Assembly (NCBI GenBank): GCA_949511625.1
Contig: CATFEX010000010.1
Coordinates: 1 to 25,122, forward strand
DNA length: 25,122 nt
Origin: UBA11891 sp003533785
GTDB lineage: Bacteria; Bacteroidota; Bacteroidia; Flavobacteriales; Flavobacteriaceae
Direction of reading: 5' to 3'
Part shown: piece by piece, positions 1 through 7,162 of the stretch
Numbering within the stretch: position 1 is the stretch's first letter
Layout: each line of letters starts with the position of its first letter
Notes under the pieces: generated by a model
The model's database searches: none
Seen by the model: only the letters and a program-made list of their open reading frames with translations
What the model was told of the DNA's origin: nothing
Program-made: the position numbers and the translations under genes

Positions 1-160
1 AAACATCCTCGGTAGATTCGGGTAAAACCAAGGCTACTGCATCCAAAGATTCATCCATTTTCCAGATGTGATAAGTTCGGTCGGATAATCCCTCCCCTGT
101 TAGGAGTTGATGTGGTTTCAATAGTCGTTCCAGTTTTTCAAAGATGGTGGGTTTAGACAT
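1..160 (-). CDS. FAD-linked oxidase (GlcD/DLD-like), N-terminal fragment
   Basis: Only the first 53 codons lie in the window; the gene continues past the left edge. Translated from the ATG at 160-158 it reads MSKPTIFEKLERLLKPHQLL and then about 33 more residues ending in LVLPESTEDV. That ending is the usual lead-in to the FAD-binding PCMH domain of glycolate oxidase/D-lactate dehydrogenase type flavoproteins, where a hydrophobic strand and a P-x-[ST]-x-E-[DE]-[VI] motif precede the cofactor loop. The family oxidises 2-hydroxy acids such as lactate or glycolate with FAD. The substrate cannot be told from this fragment, and an FAD-binding oxidase of another specificity is equally possible. No signal peptide is seen, so it is probably cytoplasmic. 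It is divergent from the SulP gene. Confidence 0.7.
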   Translation of the reverse strand, partial: MSKPTIFEKLERLLKPHQLLTGEGLSDRTYHIWKMDESLDAVALVLPESTEDV

Positions 161-358
161 ATATTTAGGTAATAGACAAAGGTTTTATATATTTAAAGAT
201 ACATATCCTAGTATAGATGAAACCCCTAAATCATTTAACTTCAATACTTTTTTTAATTCGGAGAAGCCCCCTTTTGCGGTCCCCTTCCTTAGGTGACGAG
301 CAACAGGCATTCTCATAACCCCATAACCTTATCATTTTTTCAACTTAATCTACACCCC
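161..358. other. AT-rich divergent intergenic region
   Basis: About 200 bases separate the FAD-oxidase start from the preferred SulP start and must hold promoters for both. I see no exact TAnnTTTG box; TACTTTTT at 245-252 is the nearest for the plus strand. No hairpin with a U-tract and no convincing small ORF. The SulP frame stays open back to a GTG at 293, but the 22 residues it adds are not SulP-like. Confidence 0.4.
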
Positions 359-2194
359 ATGAAATTTAATTTTATTCATTTGAAAGGAGACCTCCTCGGT
401 GGTCTCACTGCTGGAATTGTTGCCCTTCCTTTGGCCCTTGCTTTTGGAGTTAGTTCCGGATTAGGACCCAGTGCGGGTCTCTATGGAGCTATATTCATTA
501 GTTTTTTTGCTGCATTATTTGGCGGAACACCCACCCAAATATCAGGCCCCACTGCTCCCATGACAGCAGTGAGTATGGTTGTTATCGTAACAATTATTGG
601 CGTTCACGACGGGGATCTTGGTAAAGCAATCCCTTACATCCTTATTGTTTTTCTTCTGAGTGGTTTGTTTCAAATTCTCTTGGGCATTGTTAAGCTAGGA
701 ACATATATCAAGTATATTCCCTACCCAGTCGTATCGGGATTTATGACTGCTATTGGAGTTATCATACTGGTTACTCAGTTACAACCCATGGTGGGATATG
801 AAGTAGTAAAAGACTCCGACTATGTCCAACAATTTATTCCGAAAGCAGAAGCCCTTCTATTAGAAAAAATTCTAGAGGAAGAATCGGAAGAAGGAATTTT
901 AGTTTTAGAAGATTTTCACGAAACCATCAGTCGAGCGGAGCAAATTGGTCCAGATCAAATCCGCCAAGAAGCCCAGTTCTTGGCTGAAAAAAATAGTTCA
1001 GGAGTACTGGGAACCTTCCGAATGCTATCTCGACTACACCATCACATCAACTGGATTGAGGTTCTTTTAACACTACTTACAGTTGTAATTATTTATGGAT
1101 TTAAGAGAATTAGTAGATCGGTGCCTAGTACTCTGGTGGCCCTGGTTGGGGTTACTCTGGGAGCAGTCCTATTTAATATAGACTACCGACCCATCCAACA
1201 AATACCAGAGGGCTTTCCCAAGTTACAAACAGCTGTATTTACGACATTTAATTTTGCTGAAATACTCCCTTATCTAGCTACTGCACTCACTCTAGCTCTC
1301 CTTGGGGCAATAGATTCTTTACTGACCTCGGTGGTTGCCGACAATCTAACAAAAACAAAACATAAGCCCAATCAGGAATTGATAGGGCAGGGTATTGGAA
1401 ATAGTATCAGTTCTCTTTTTGGGGGATTGCCTGGAGCTGGAGCGACAATCAGAACTGTAGTCAATATTCACTCCGGAGGGAAAACAAAATTATCTGGAAT
1501 GGTTGCGGCCTTGGTCCTTCTCATGATTTTATTAGTAATGGGACCCATTGCTTCTCAAATTCCTGCTGCGGTTCTGGCTGGAATATTAATCACTGTGGGT
1601 ATTGGTGTGATGGATTACAGAGGATTACGAGCCCTTCCTAAAATACCCCGTTCGGAAGTTATCGTTATGGTCGTGGTCTTGATTTTAGCCGTGGTATGGA
1701 ATTTAGTCTACGCCGTTGGTATTGGATTAATCATAGCGGCACTATTTTTTATGAAAAAAATGGGAGATGTTACCCACGAAATGTCTGAAGTGGGTCCGAT
1801 TCAAAAAGAACCTTCTTGGAGGGATGAAAAGTCTCTCACTTCTGAATTTTTAGAAAAAGTTTTTATCAAACATATCGAGGGACCATTATTTTTTGGATTT
1901 ACCAGTGATTTTCAAACACTATCTAAGCAACTCCCCGACTCAGCCAAAGTAGTTTTGATTCGAATGAGCCGTGTTCCAATGATTGATCAATCGGGATTAT
2001 TTGCATTGGAAGATGTATTGATTGACCTAACACAAAAAGGAATTACCCCCTTTCTGGTAGGAATTCGAGAGCAACCCGAATACCTCATGCAGACTATTGG
2101 AATCATCAATAAGTTAATACCCAAAGAGCATATTTTTACCGATTTTGATAGTTGTAGAGGTTGGCTAGTAAAAAACTTGCATCGATTTCAATAA
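359..2194 (+). CDS. SulP family inorganic anion transporter with STAS domain
   Basis: A predicted 611-residue inner-membrane protein of the SLC26/SulP family, which carries sulfate, bicarbonate or other anions with H+ or Na+. Many hydrophobic helices fill residues 10-475. The family core is clear: FGVSSGLGPSAGLYGA near residue 29, then GGTPTQISGPTAPMTA near 55, both belonging to the substrate-binding half-helices. A cytoplasmic STAS domain follows at about 500-605, with the anti-sigma-antagonist-like MIDQSGLFALEDV. I start at the ATG at 359 because MKFNFIHLKGDLLGGLTAG is the usual SulP beginning; a GTG at 293 would add 22 unrelated residues. An acidic helical stretch at about residues 149-223 enlarges one loop. 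Substrate is not determinable; marine SulPs are often bicarbonate or sulfate carriers. The gene ends in a strong intrinsic terminator. Confidence 0.92.
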   Translation: MKFNFIHLKGDLLGGLTAGIVALPLALAFGVSSGLGPSAGLYGAIFISFFAALFGGTPTQISGPTAPMTAVSMVVIVTIIGVHDGDLGKAIPYILIVFLLSGLFQILLGIVKLGTYIKYIPYPVVSGFMTAIGVIILVTQLQPMVGYEVVKDSDYVQQFIPKAEALLLEKILEEESEEGILVLEDFHETISRAEQIGPDQIRQEAQFLAEKNSSGVLGTFRMLSRLHHHINWIEVLLTLLTVVIIYGFKRISRSVPSTLVALVGVTLGAVLFNIDYRPIQQIPEGFPKLQTAVFTTFNFAEILPYLATALTLALLGAIDSLLTSVVADNLTKTKHKPNQELIGQGIGNSISSLFGGLPGAGATIRTVVNIHSGGKTKLSGMVAALVLLMILLVMGPIASQIPAAVLAGILITVGIGVMDYRGLRALPKIPRSEVIVMVVVLILAVVWNLVYAVGIGLIIAALFFMKKMGDVTHEMSEVGPIQKEPSWRDEKSLTSEFLEKVFIKHIEGPLFFGFTSDFQTLSKQLPDSAKVVLIRMSRVPMIDQSGLFALEDVLIDLTQKGITPFLVGIREQPEYLMQTIGIINKLIPKEHIFTDFDSCRGWLVKNLHRFQ

Positions 2195-2210
2195 TTTAGA
2201 TACTGAGATT

Positions 2211-2237
2211 AAAGGCTGTTTTTTAACAGCCTTTTTT
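2211..2237 (+). terminator. Intrinsic terminator of the SulP gene
   Basis: A perfect 10-bp stem (AAAGGCTGTT at 2211-2220 with AACAGCCTTT at 2225-2234), a TTTT loop and a T-run to 2237. It begins 16 bases after the SulP stop codon and separates SulP from the following small gene. Confidence 0.9.
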
Positions 2238-2267
2238 ATATATTGTGACAACCATAAGCCAGCGAAT

Positions 2268-2660
2268 ATGAAACACCTATTATCAATTTTTATTCTGATT
2301 CCAATAATGGCTTTGTCCCAACAAGAATCCGCATTGCCTTCTTGGTCTCACAGCGTAGTTTCAGACTTGCCTTTTCATAGCCCAATCAACAATGAATTCC
2401 GCCAAGCTGCAGAAGAATTGATGGCAAAAAAATGGACTAAAGATATCTTGAATATTGTACTAGAAAGTAAAATTAAACAAGACATTGCAAAGGATAAGAT
2501 GTTGTTTGTCTTCCAAATTAAAGATCGGAGCGCAACCCGACAGGTCGAGATTCCTATTCGTGTTAGTACCGCGCTCATATTGGATATTCAACAAGGTAAT
2601 CATGAGGCTTTGGAACGTTTTTCTGAAGAAACAGAGCGTTGGATTCTACGCTATATCTAA
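2268..2660 (+). CDS. Small exported protein of unknown function
   Basis: A 130-residue protein I do not recognise. The first 18 residues (MKHLLSIFILIPIMALSQ) form a signal peptide with probable signal peptidase I cleavage after ALS, leaving the Gln-rich mature N terminus common in flavobacterial exported proteins. The mature part is mixed helix and strand, with a Lys/Asp-rich central segment around residues 53-75 and no cysteine. It is expected in the periplasm or secreted. It stands alone behind the SulP terminator. Its last 15 bases overlap the 3' end of the convergent glucosidase gene. The signal peptide and open frame support a real gene; antisense frames here lack such a start. Confidence 0.65.
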   Translation: MKHLLSIFILIPIMALSQQESALPSWSHSVVSDLPFHSPINNEFRQAAEELMAKKWTKDILNIVLESKIKQDIAKDKMLFVFQIKDRSATRQVEIPIRVSTALILDIQQGNHEALERFSEETERWILRYI

Positions 2661-4298
2661 CCGATAAACTTGACTTTCCCAAGGATGCAACAACCCTTCT
2701 TGCGTCTTTTCATAATTTCCCATTACCATTTTATATTTAGAATCCTGTGGAGCCCAGTTAATCGTGGAGTCACTTAGATTATGAACTACCATAAAGCGAG
2801 TTTTTTCATCCTCCCGTAGATAGATATACAAATGAGGGTGGTCGGGAGCTAGATCTTGGTAGGAACCATAGATAAGCGTTGTATTTGCTTTGCGGAAAGC
2901 AATGATTTTACGGTAATAGTTAAGAATTGAATTCGGGTCTTTCTCTTGATTATCAACATTGACCTCTGTATGATTAGGATTTACCGGAATCCACGGTTTT
3001 GAATTAGAAAACCCAGCATAAGTTGTTGCCTTCCACTGCATGGGTGTTCGTGCATTGTCTCTGCTTTGACGATGCACGGCTTTTAAAAATTGAGTCATGT
3101 CCTTACCCTCTTTTTCCGCAGCATCCCAAGCATTTCGTGTTTCAATATCGTCATAGGCTTCAATGCTGGGGTGTTGAATATTGGTCATCCCTATTTCGTC
3201 CCCTTGGTAGATATAGGGAGTTCCACGAAGGGTCATCAAAAGGGTAGCAAATAATTTAGCCGATGCATCATGATAGGTGTTATCATTACCAAAGCGGGAC
3301 ACGATTCTTGAAAAATCGTGATTTCCTAGAAAGATACTGTTCCATCCGTCATTAGCCGTGGCCTTATCCCATTGGCTAAAGATTTTTTTAAAGTAAATCC
3401 AGTCGATAGGAATAGGATCGTATTTCCCCTCGGGGCCAAAGTCTAGGGTCATATGATCGAAGTGAAAAATCATATTTAATTCCTTCTCTGCAGCCGAGAC
3501 GTACTTTGGTCCATGAGTGAGGTTGACCCCAGGCCCCTCACCAACAGTGACTATATCATACCGCGAGAGAACCTGCTTGTTCATCTCTTTTATGAAGTCA
3601 TGCACTCGAGGCCCATTGGAATAGTACTGTTCCATGACGTCGATAAAAGGAAGCGTTTCTGGAACCGAGGTAAATTCCATTCTTTTGGAGATCAATGAGA
3701 TTACATCCATTCGAAAACCGTCTACTCCTTTGTTCAGCCAAAAAGTGATGATATCATAGATTTCTTTTCTCACGGTTGGATTTTCCCAGTTGAGATCGGG
3801 TTGTTTTTGGGTGAATAGATGTAAATAATATTCTTGTGTTTTTTCATTCCATTCCCACACACTTCCATTGAAAACAGATTCCCAATTATTTGGAGGGGTG
3901 TCAGGAAGTCCTTCTTTCCAGTGATAATAGTCATGATAGGGATTGTCTTTGCTTTTTTTTGCCTCTTGAAACCAGTAATGTTCATCCGAACTGTGATTGG
4001 CAACAAGGTCCATCATCAATTTCATGTCGCGATTATGGACGGCTTTCAATAATCGTTCAAAAGCAGTATTTCCTCCAAATTCATCATTGATTTTTCGATA
4101 GTCGGAAATATCATATCCATTGTCAGCATTTGGTGATCGATATATAGGACAAATCCAAATCAGATCCACGCCTAAAGAGGCAATATGATCCAATTTTTCT
4201 ATAATTCCGTCAATATCCCCAACGCCATTTCCCGAAGAATCTTTAAATGAACGTGGATATACCTGATAAACGATACTTTCCTTCCACCAATTTTTCAT
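2646..4298 (-). CDS. GH13 alpha-glucosidase (oligo-1,6-glucosidase-like)
   Basis: A 550-residue cytoplasmic glycoside hydrolase of family 13, subfamily 31 type, removing glucose from the non-reducing end of short alpha-glucans. The start MKNWWKESIVYQVYPRSFKD is typical. The catalytic barrel shows all family regions: DLVANHSSDEH (96-106), GVDGFRMDVI (191-200) with nucleophile Asp198, TVGEGPGV with acid/base Glu254, and FLGNHDFSR with Asp328. These match Asp199/Glu255/Asp329 of the Bacillus cereus enzyme. Val199 directly after the nucleophile is the residue found in alpha-1,6-specific enzymes, whereas Thr or Ala there goes with alpha-1,4 preference; isomaltose-type substrates are therefore inferred. 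No signal peptide. No SusCD, transporter or other glycan gene lies nearby. Trehalose-6-phosphate hydrolase is a less likely alternative. Confidence 0.93.
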   Translation of the reverse strand: MKNWWKESIVYQVYPRSFKDSSGNGVGDIDGIIEKLDHIASLGVDLIWICPIYRSPNADNGYDISDYRKINDEFGGNTAFERLLKAVHNRDMKLMMDLVANHSSDEHYWFQEAKKSKDNPYHDYYHWKEGLPDTPPNNWESVFNGSVWEWNEKTQEYYLHLFTQKQPDLNWENPTVRKEIYDIITFWLNKGVDGFRMDVISLISKRMEFTSVPETLPFIDVMEQYYSNGPRVHDFIKEMNKQVLSRYDIVTVGEGPGVNLTHGPKYVSAAEKELNMIFHFDHMTLDFGPEGKYDPIPIDWIYFKKIFSQWDKATANDGWNSIFLGNHDFSRIVSRFGNDNTYHDASAKLFATLLMTLRGTPYIYQGDEIGMTNIQHPSIEAYDDIETRNAWDAAEKEGKDMTQFLKAVHRQSRDNARTPMQWKATTYAGFSNSKPWIPVNPNHTEVNVDNQEKDPNSILNYYRKIIAFRKANTTLIYGSYQDLAPDHPHLYIYLREDEKTRFMVVHNLSDSTINWAPQDSKYKMVMGNYEKTQEGLLHPWESQVYRLDIA

Positions 4299-4459
4299 AA
4301 TTAAACAAAATTATAAAGCAACAGATTTTATAACATAGGTTCCTCAACCGGAGTAATTTTACTCTTAAAATACGATTTGTAATTAGGTTTTATTTAAATG
4401 TACGGAGGGTAAATAAGTTAGTTATTACTGTGCGAAATTATAGGGTAGAAACTCCTATG
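4299..4459. other. Intergenic region upstream of the glucosidase gene
   Basis: Holds a possible -7 box for the glucosidase on the minus strand (TAATTTTG at 4313-4306, seven bases before the ATG) without a -33 partner at the right spacing. A short inverted repeat, GAGTAA-TT-TTACTC at 4351-4364, lies about 40 bases further upstream and could be an operator. No terminator is visible for the oxidoreductase gene that ends at 4460. Confidence 0.35.
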
Positions 4460-5911
4460 TTAGATTTGCCAGCCTTCTCTATAATTTCGAGTGACAAATT
4501 GATTGGCTGCTTCAAGATTCGTTATTTTCATTTTTTCTCCATCCCATAATAGTTTTTTTCGAGCGTAATAATGGAATCCGCCATTGGATTTTTCTTTTCG
4601 AAGCATATAACTTCTGATTGCAAGATTGCCCATTAAAACGGTTTCTGTCATGGGTCCCGCATAATCAAAAGATGAGGTCAATTCCAAATGTTCTTTACTT
4701 TTAAATCCAGCTTTGCAGGCGTCAACCCATTTTCTTTGATGTCCATATTCTGGCTCAACCATTACTTCAATCTCGGGGCCAAATTCTGTTTCTCCATTAT
4801 ATAAATAAAGTTTTGGCATTAGTGGGGAACTGTCATTAATATTGGTTGAGATGATTCCTTTGTCCCCAATCATTAAAACACCATTAAGACTATCCTCACC
4901 ACCCATGTCACTATTAGCGGGTATGATATCTGGATGAGGAGGTCTGATTCCGCCGTCCGACCAAGTGAGCACTATGGGGCTTTTACTTTTTGTGGTTGCA
5001 TCAAAATTTAGCGTAATAGAAGAGGAGGGCGGGCATCCCTCAGGATGATAATCAGGATCCCACATTTTTGTAAAAACACTTCCTACACTACATTCAGCAC
5101 TATTAGGGTATTTTAATCCAAGTGTTCTAAATGGAATGTCAATTAAATGACACCCAACATCGCCAAGGGCACCGGTTCCATATTCCCACCATCCCCTCCA
5201 ATTGAAAGGATGAATATTTGGGGTATATTCTTTCTGGCTGGCGGGGCCAAGCCACAAGTTCCAATCTAGGGATTTCGGTTTCAGACTTTCATTGGGCTTG
5301 GGCATTTTGATTCCTTGCGGCCAAACGGGTCTATTGGTCCAAACTTTTACTTCTGATATTTGACCAATCTTCCCAGAATCGACCCAATTTTGAACCATTT
5401 TCAATAAAGGATTGGACCCTCCTTGGTTGCCCATTTGAGTTACAACTTGTTGCTCTCTTGCCAATTCAGTTAATATCCTTGCTTCTCTGATATTGTGAGT
5501 TATGGGTTTTTGAACATAGACATGTTTGTTCCTTTCCATAGCATATACAGCAGCAGGACCGTGAACATGATCAGGCGTTGATATGGTTACCGCATCGATA
5601 TCTTTATGTTTGTCCAACATTTTTCGATAGTCATCAAAGAGCTTTGCTTTTGGAAAATTTTTTACAGTTTGAGAAGCACTTCCCGAAAAGTCAACATCAC
5701 ATAAAGCCGAGATTCTTTCTCTTCCATTGACAGCAGCATTAGAAATATCACTAACTCCTTTTCCCCCGGATCCTATTGCTGCTATATTTAATTGGTCACT
5801 AGGAGCGATAAACCCCTTTCCGCCAAGAACATGTCTTGGAATAATAAAAACGCCCAAACCAATAGCTGAGGATTTTTTTATAAAACTTCTTCTTGATTTA
5901 GTTGAGCCCAT
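4460..5911 (-). CDS. Tat-exported Gfo/Idh/MocA family oxidoreductase
   Basis: A 483-residue NAD(P)-dependent oxidoreductase with a twin-arginine signal. SRRSFIKK (residues 6-13) followed by a hydrophobic stretch fits the Tat motif S-R-R-x-F-[IL]-K, so the folded, cofactor-loaded enzyme should be exported to the periplasm. The Rossmann fold opens with IAAIGSGGKG (GxGGxG at 47-52). VYVQKPITHN (131-140) carries the family EKP-type motif, with Lys135 and Gln in place of Glu. The C-terminal half has HPFNWRGWWEYGTGALGDVG, shared by the many exported Gfo/Idh/MocA paralogues of Bacteroidota and Planctomycetota. The substrate is unknown; relatives act on sugars, inositols or glycosides. It is a lone gene with an 11-bp inverted repeat directly before its start codon. 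Confidence 0.9.
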   Translation of the reverse strand: MGSTKSRRSFIKKSSAIGLGVFIIPRHVLGGKGFIAPSDQLNIAAIGSGGKGVSDISNAAVNGRERISALCDVDFSGSASQTVKNFPKAKLFDDYRKMLDKHKDIDAVTISTPDHVHGPAAVYAMERNKHVYVQKPITHNIREARILTELAREQQVVTQMGNQGGSNPLLKMVQNWVDSGKIGQISEVKVWTNRPVWPQGIKMPKPNESLKPKSLDWNLWLGPASQKEYTPNIHPFNWRGWWEYGTGALGDVGCHLIDIPFRTLGLKYPNSAECSVGSVFTKMWDPDYHPEGCPPSSSITLNFDATTKSKSPIVLTWSDGGIRPPHPDIIPANSDMGGEDSLNGVLMIGDKGIISTNINDSSPLMPKLYLYNGETEFGPEIEVMVEPEYGHQRKWVDACKAGFKSKEHLELTSSFDYAGPMTETVLMGNLAIRSYMLRKEKSNGGFHYYARKKLLWDGEKMKITNLEAANQFVTRNYREGWQI

Positions 5912-5951
5912 ATTTAAAGTTCTATTACAGCTAAATATAAAACTTTAAATA
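5911..5951 (-). promoter_or_regulatory. Inverted repeat around the putative oxidoreductase promoter
   Basis: TATTTAAAGTT (5911-5921) and AACTTTAAATA (5941-5951) are perfect reverse complements, 11 bp each, with a 19-base centre. The centre holds TATATTTA on the minus strand (5939-5932), one base from the TAnnTTTG -7 consensus. The near arm touches the ATG. It could be a repressor operator or a 5'-UTR hairpin that hides the start codon. The arms are AT-rich, so chance is not excluded. Confidence 0.4.
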
Positions 5952-6025
5952 ATATAATTGATTATGAATTAATGTCTTAAAGAGGTAGTCGAACATTAAG
6001 ACAACAGGAGCTTTTCAAATAAAAA

Positions 6026-6059
6026 AAAACGGCTATACTTTAAAAAGTACAACCGTTTT
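6026..6059 (-). terminator. Terminator downstream of tRNA-fMet
   Basis: On the minus strand AAAACGG pairs with CCGTTTT, and the stem continues inward through TTGTACTTT/AAAGTATAG with two wobble pairs. It is followed by a run of T (A-tract 6021-6029 on the plus strand). It lies 10 bases beyond the tRNA 3' end. A T-run on the other flank (6056-6067) means it could also stop plus-strand readthrough. Confidence 0.85.
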
Positions 6060-6069
6060 ATTTTTTTAG

Positions 6070-6142
<73 letters not shown>

Positions 6143-6152
6143 ATTTGAAGGG

Positions 6153-6184
6153 TAAATATAGCAACAAAAACCGCGTTAAGCAAA
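6153..6184 (-). promoter_or_regulatory. Promoter of tRNA-fMet
   Basis: On the minus strand TTTG (6184-6181) is followed after 20 bases by TATATTTA (6160-6153), one base from the Bacteroidota -7 consensus TAnnTTTG and at the consensus spacing. The tRNA 5' end lies 10 bases further on, so only a very short leader would be trimmed by RNase P. Confidence 0.65.
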
Positions 6185-6202
6185 TCAATCGCCCGAAGTA
6201 CG

Positions 6203-6210
6203 TATCTTTG
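6203..6210 (+). promoter_or_regulatory. -7 promoter box of era
   Basis: An exact TATCTTTG match to the Bacteroidota TAnnTTTG element, ending only four bases before the GTG start of era. If it is used, the transcript would be leaderless or nearly so. I see no good -33 TTTG at 17-23 bases upstream. Confidence 0.5.
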
Positions 6211-6214
6211 TCCA

Positions 6215-7105
6215 GTGGAAACAATCCCCCATAAATCAGGTTTTATTTCGATTATAGGCAACCCTAATGTAGGAAAGTCAACCTTGATCAACGCCATGAT
6301 GGGTGTGGATCTTTCCATTATCACGCCCAAGGCCCAAACCACTCGCCATCGTATTTTAGGTTTAATCAATGGAGATCATTATCAACTAGTTATTTCTGAC
6401 ACCCCTGGAATCATCAAACCGGCCTATGAAATGCAAACGGCGATGATGGATTTTGTGAAAGAATCACTAGACGATGCCGATGTACTCATGTATATGGCTG
6501 CTTTGGGTGAAACTAAGATTAAAGATCAAAGACTCTTCAAACGAATATCTGAAACCCAAACCCCTCTTTTAGTTTTATTGAATAAAATGGATTTGAGCAA
6601 TCAAGATGAGCTTAACAAAGCAGTCATTCATTGGGAGGCATTGCTTCCCAACGCCAAAGTGTATCCTATCTCGGCCTTGACTCAATTTTTTGTGCCCGAA
6701 TTATTGAAACTCTTAATAGAGTTGGTTCCAGAGTCACCACCGTACTTTCCCAAGGATCAAATAACGGACAAACCGGAGCGGTTTTTTGTTAACGAAGCCA
6801 TTCGTGAGGCTATTTTAAATCACTACACTAAAGAAATACCCTATGCCGTTGAAGTAACTACGGAGTCCTTTATTGAAGAAGCGAAAATCATTAAAATACA
6901 ATCTGTGATACTGGTAGAGCGGGATACTCAAAAGGGCATATTGATTGGGCATAAAGGTAGCAAGCTCAAACAAGTAGGATCTACAGCGCGAGTCGCTTTG
7001 GAGCAGTTTTTTGGAAAAAAAATATACCTCGAACTCTTCGTTAAAGTAGCCAAAAACTGGCGTTCCAATCCGCAACAGCTCCGCAGGTTTGGCTATCAAA
7101 AATAG
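6215..7105 (+). CDS. era: GTPase Era, 16S rRNA maturation and 30S assembly factor
   Basis: Predicted 296 residues. Era is an essential GTPase that binds the 3' end of 16S rRNA during small-subunit assembly. The N-terminal GTPase domain has GNPNVGKS (15-22), DTPG (62-65), NKMD (123-126) and SAL (153-155). The C-terminal KH domain has GILIGHKGSK with the RNA-binding GxxG loop at 245-248. The GTG start at 6215 is chosen because the family begins about 10 residues before the P-loop; the first in-frame ATG falls after the Walker A motif and would destroy it. The gene directly precedes der, a second ribosome-assembly GTPase, though a promoter-like box between them suggests separate transcription is possible. 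It is divergent from tRNA-fMet. Confidence 0.98.
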   Translation: METIPHKSGFISIIGNPNVGKSTLINAMMGVDLSIITPKAQTTRHRILGLINGDHYQLVISDTPGIIKPAYEMQTAMMDFVKESLDDADVLMYMAALGETKIKDQRLFKRISETQTPLLVLLNKMDLSNQDELNKAVIHWEALLPNAKVYPISALTQFFVPELLKLLIELVPESPPYFPKDQITDKPERFFVNEAIREAILNHYTKEIPYAVEVTTESFIEEAKIIKIQSVILVERDTQKGILIGHKGSKLKQVGSTARVALEQFFGKKIYLELFVKVAKNWRSNPQQLRRFGYQK

Positions 7106-7137
7106 CAGATACCTTCTCGTCTTCGGAAGGAAACACT

Positions 7138-7145
7138 TACTTTTG
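7138..7145 (+). promoter_or_regulatory. -7 promoter box of der
   Basis: TACTTTTG matches TAnnTTTG and lies 17 bases before the der ATG. No clear -33 element is present at the expected distance, so the promoter may be weak or der may also be read from the era promoter. Confidence 0.45.
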
Positions 7146-7162
7146 CCACCAATTCAACACAC

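Noticed and set aside
293..358. GTG start 22 codons upstream for the SulP gene
   Set aside because: The added residues are polar and not SulP-like; the ATG at 359 gives the family's usual beginning.
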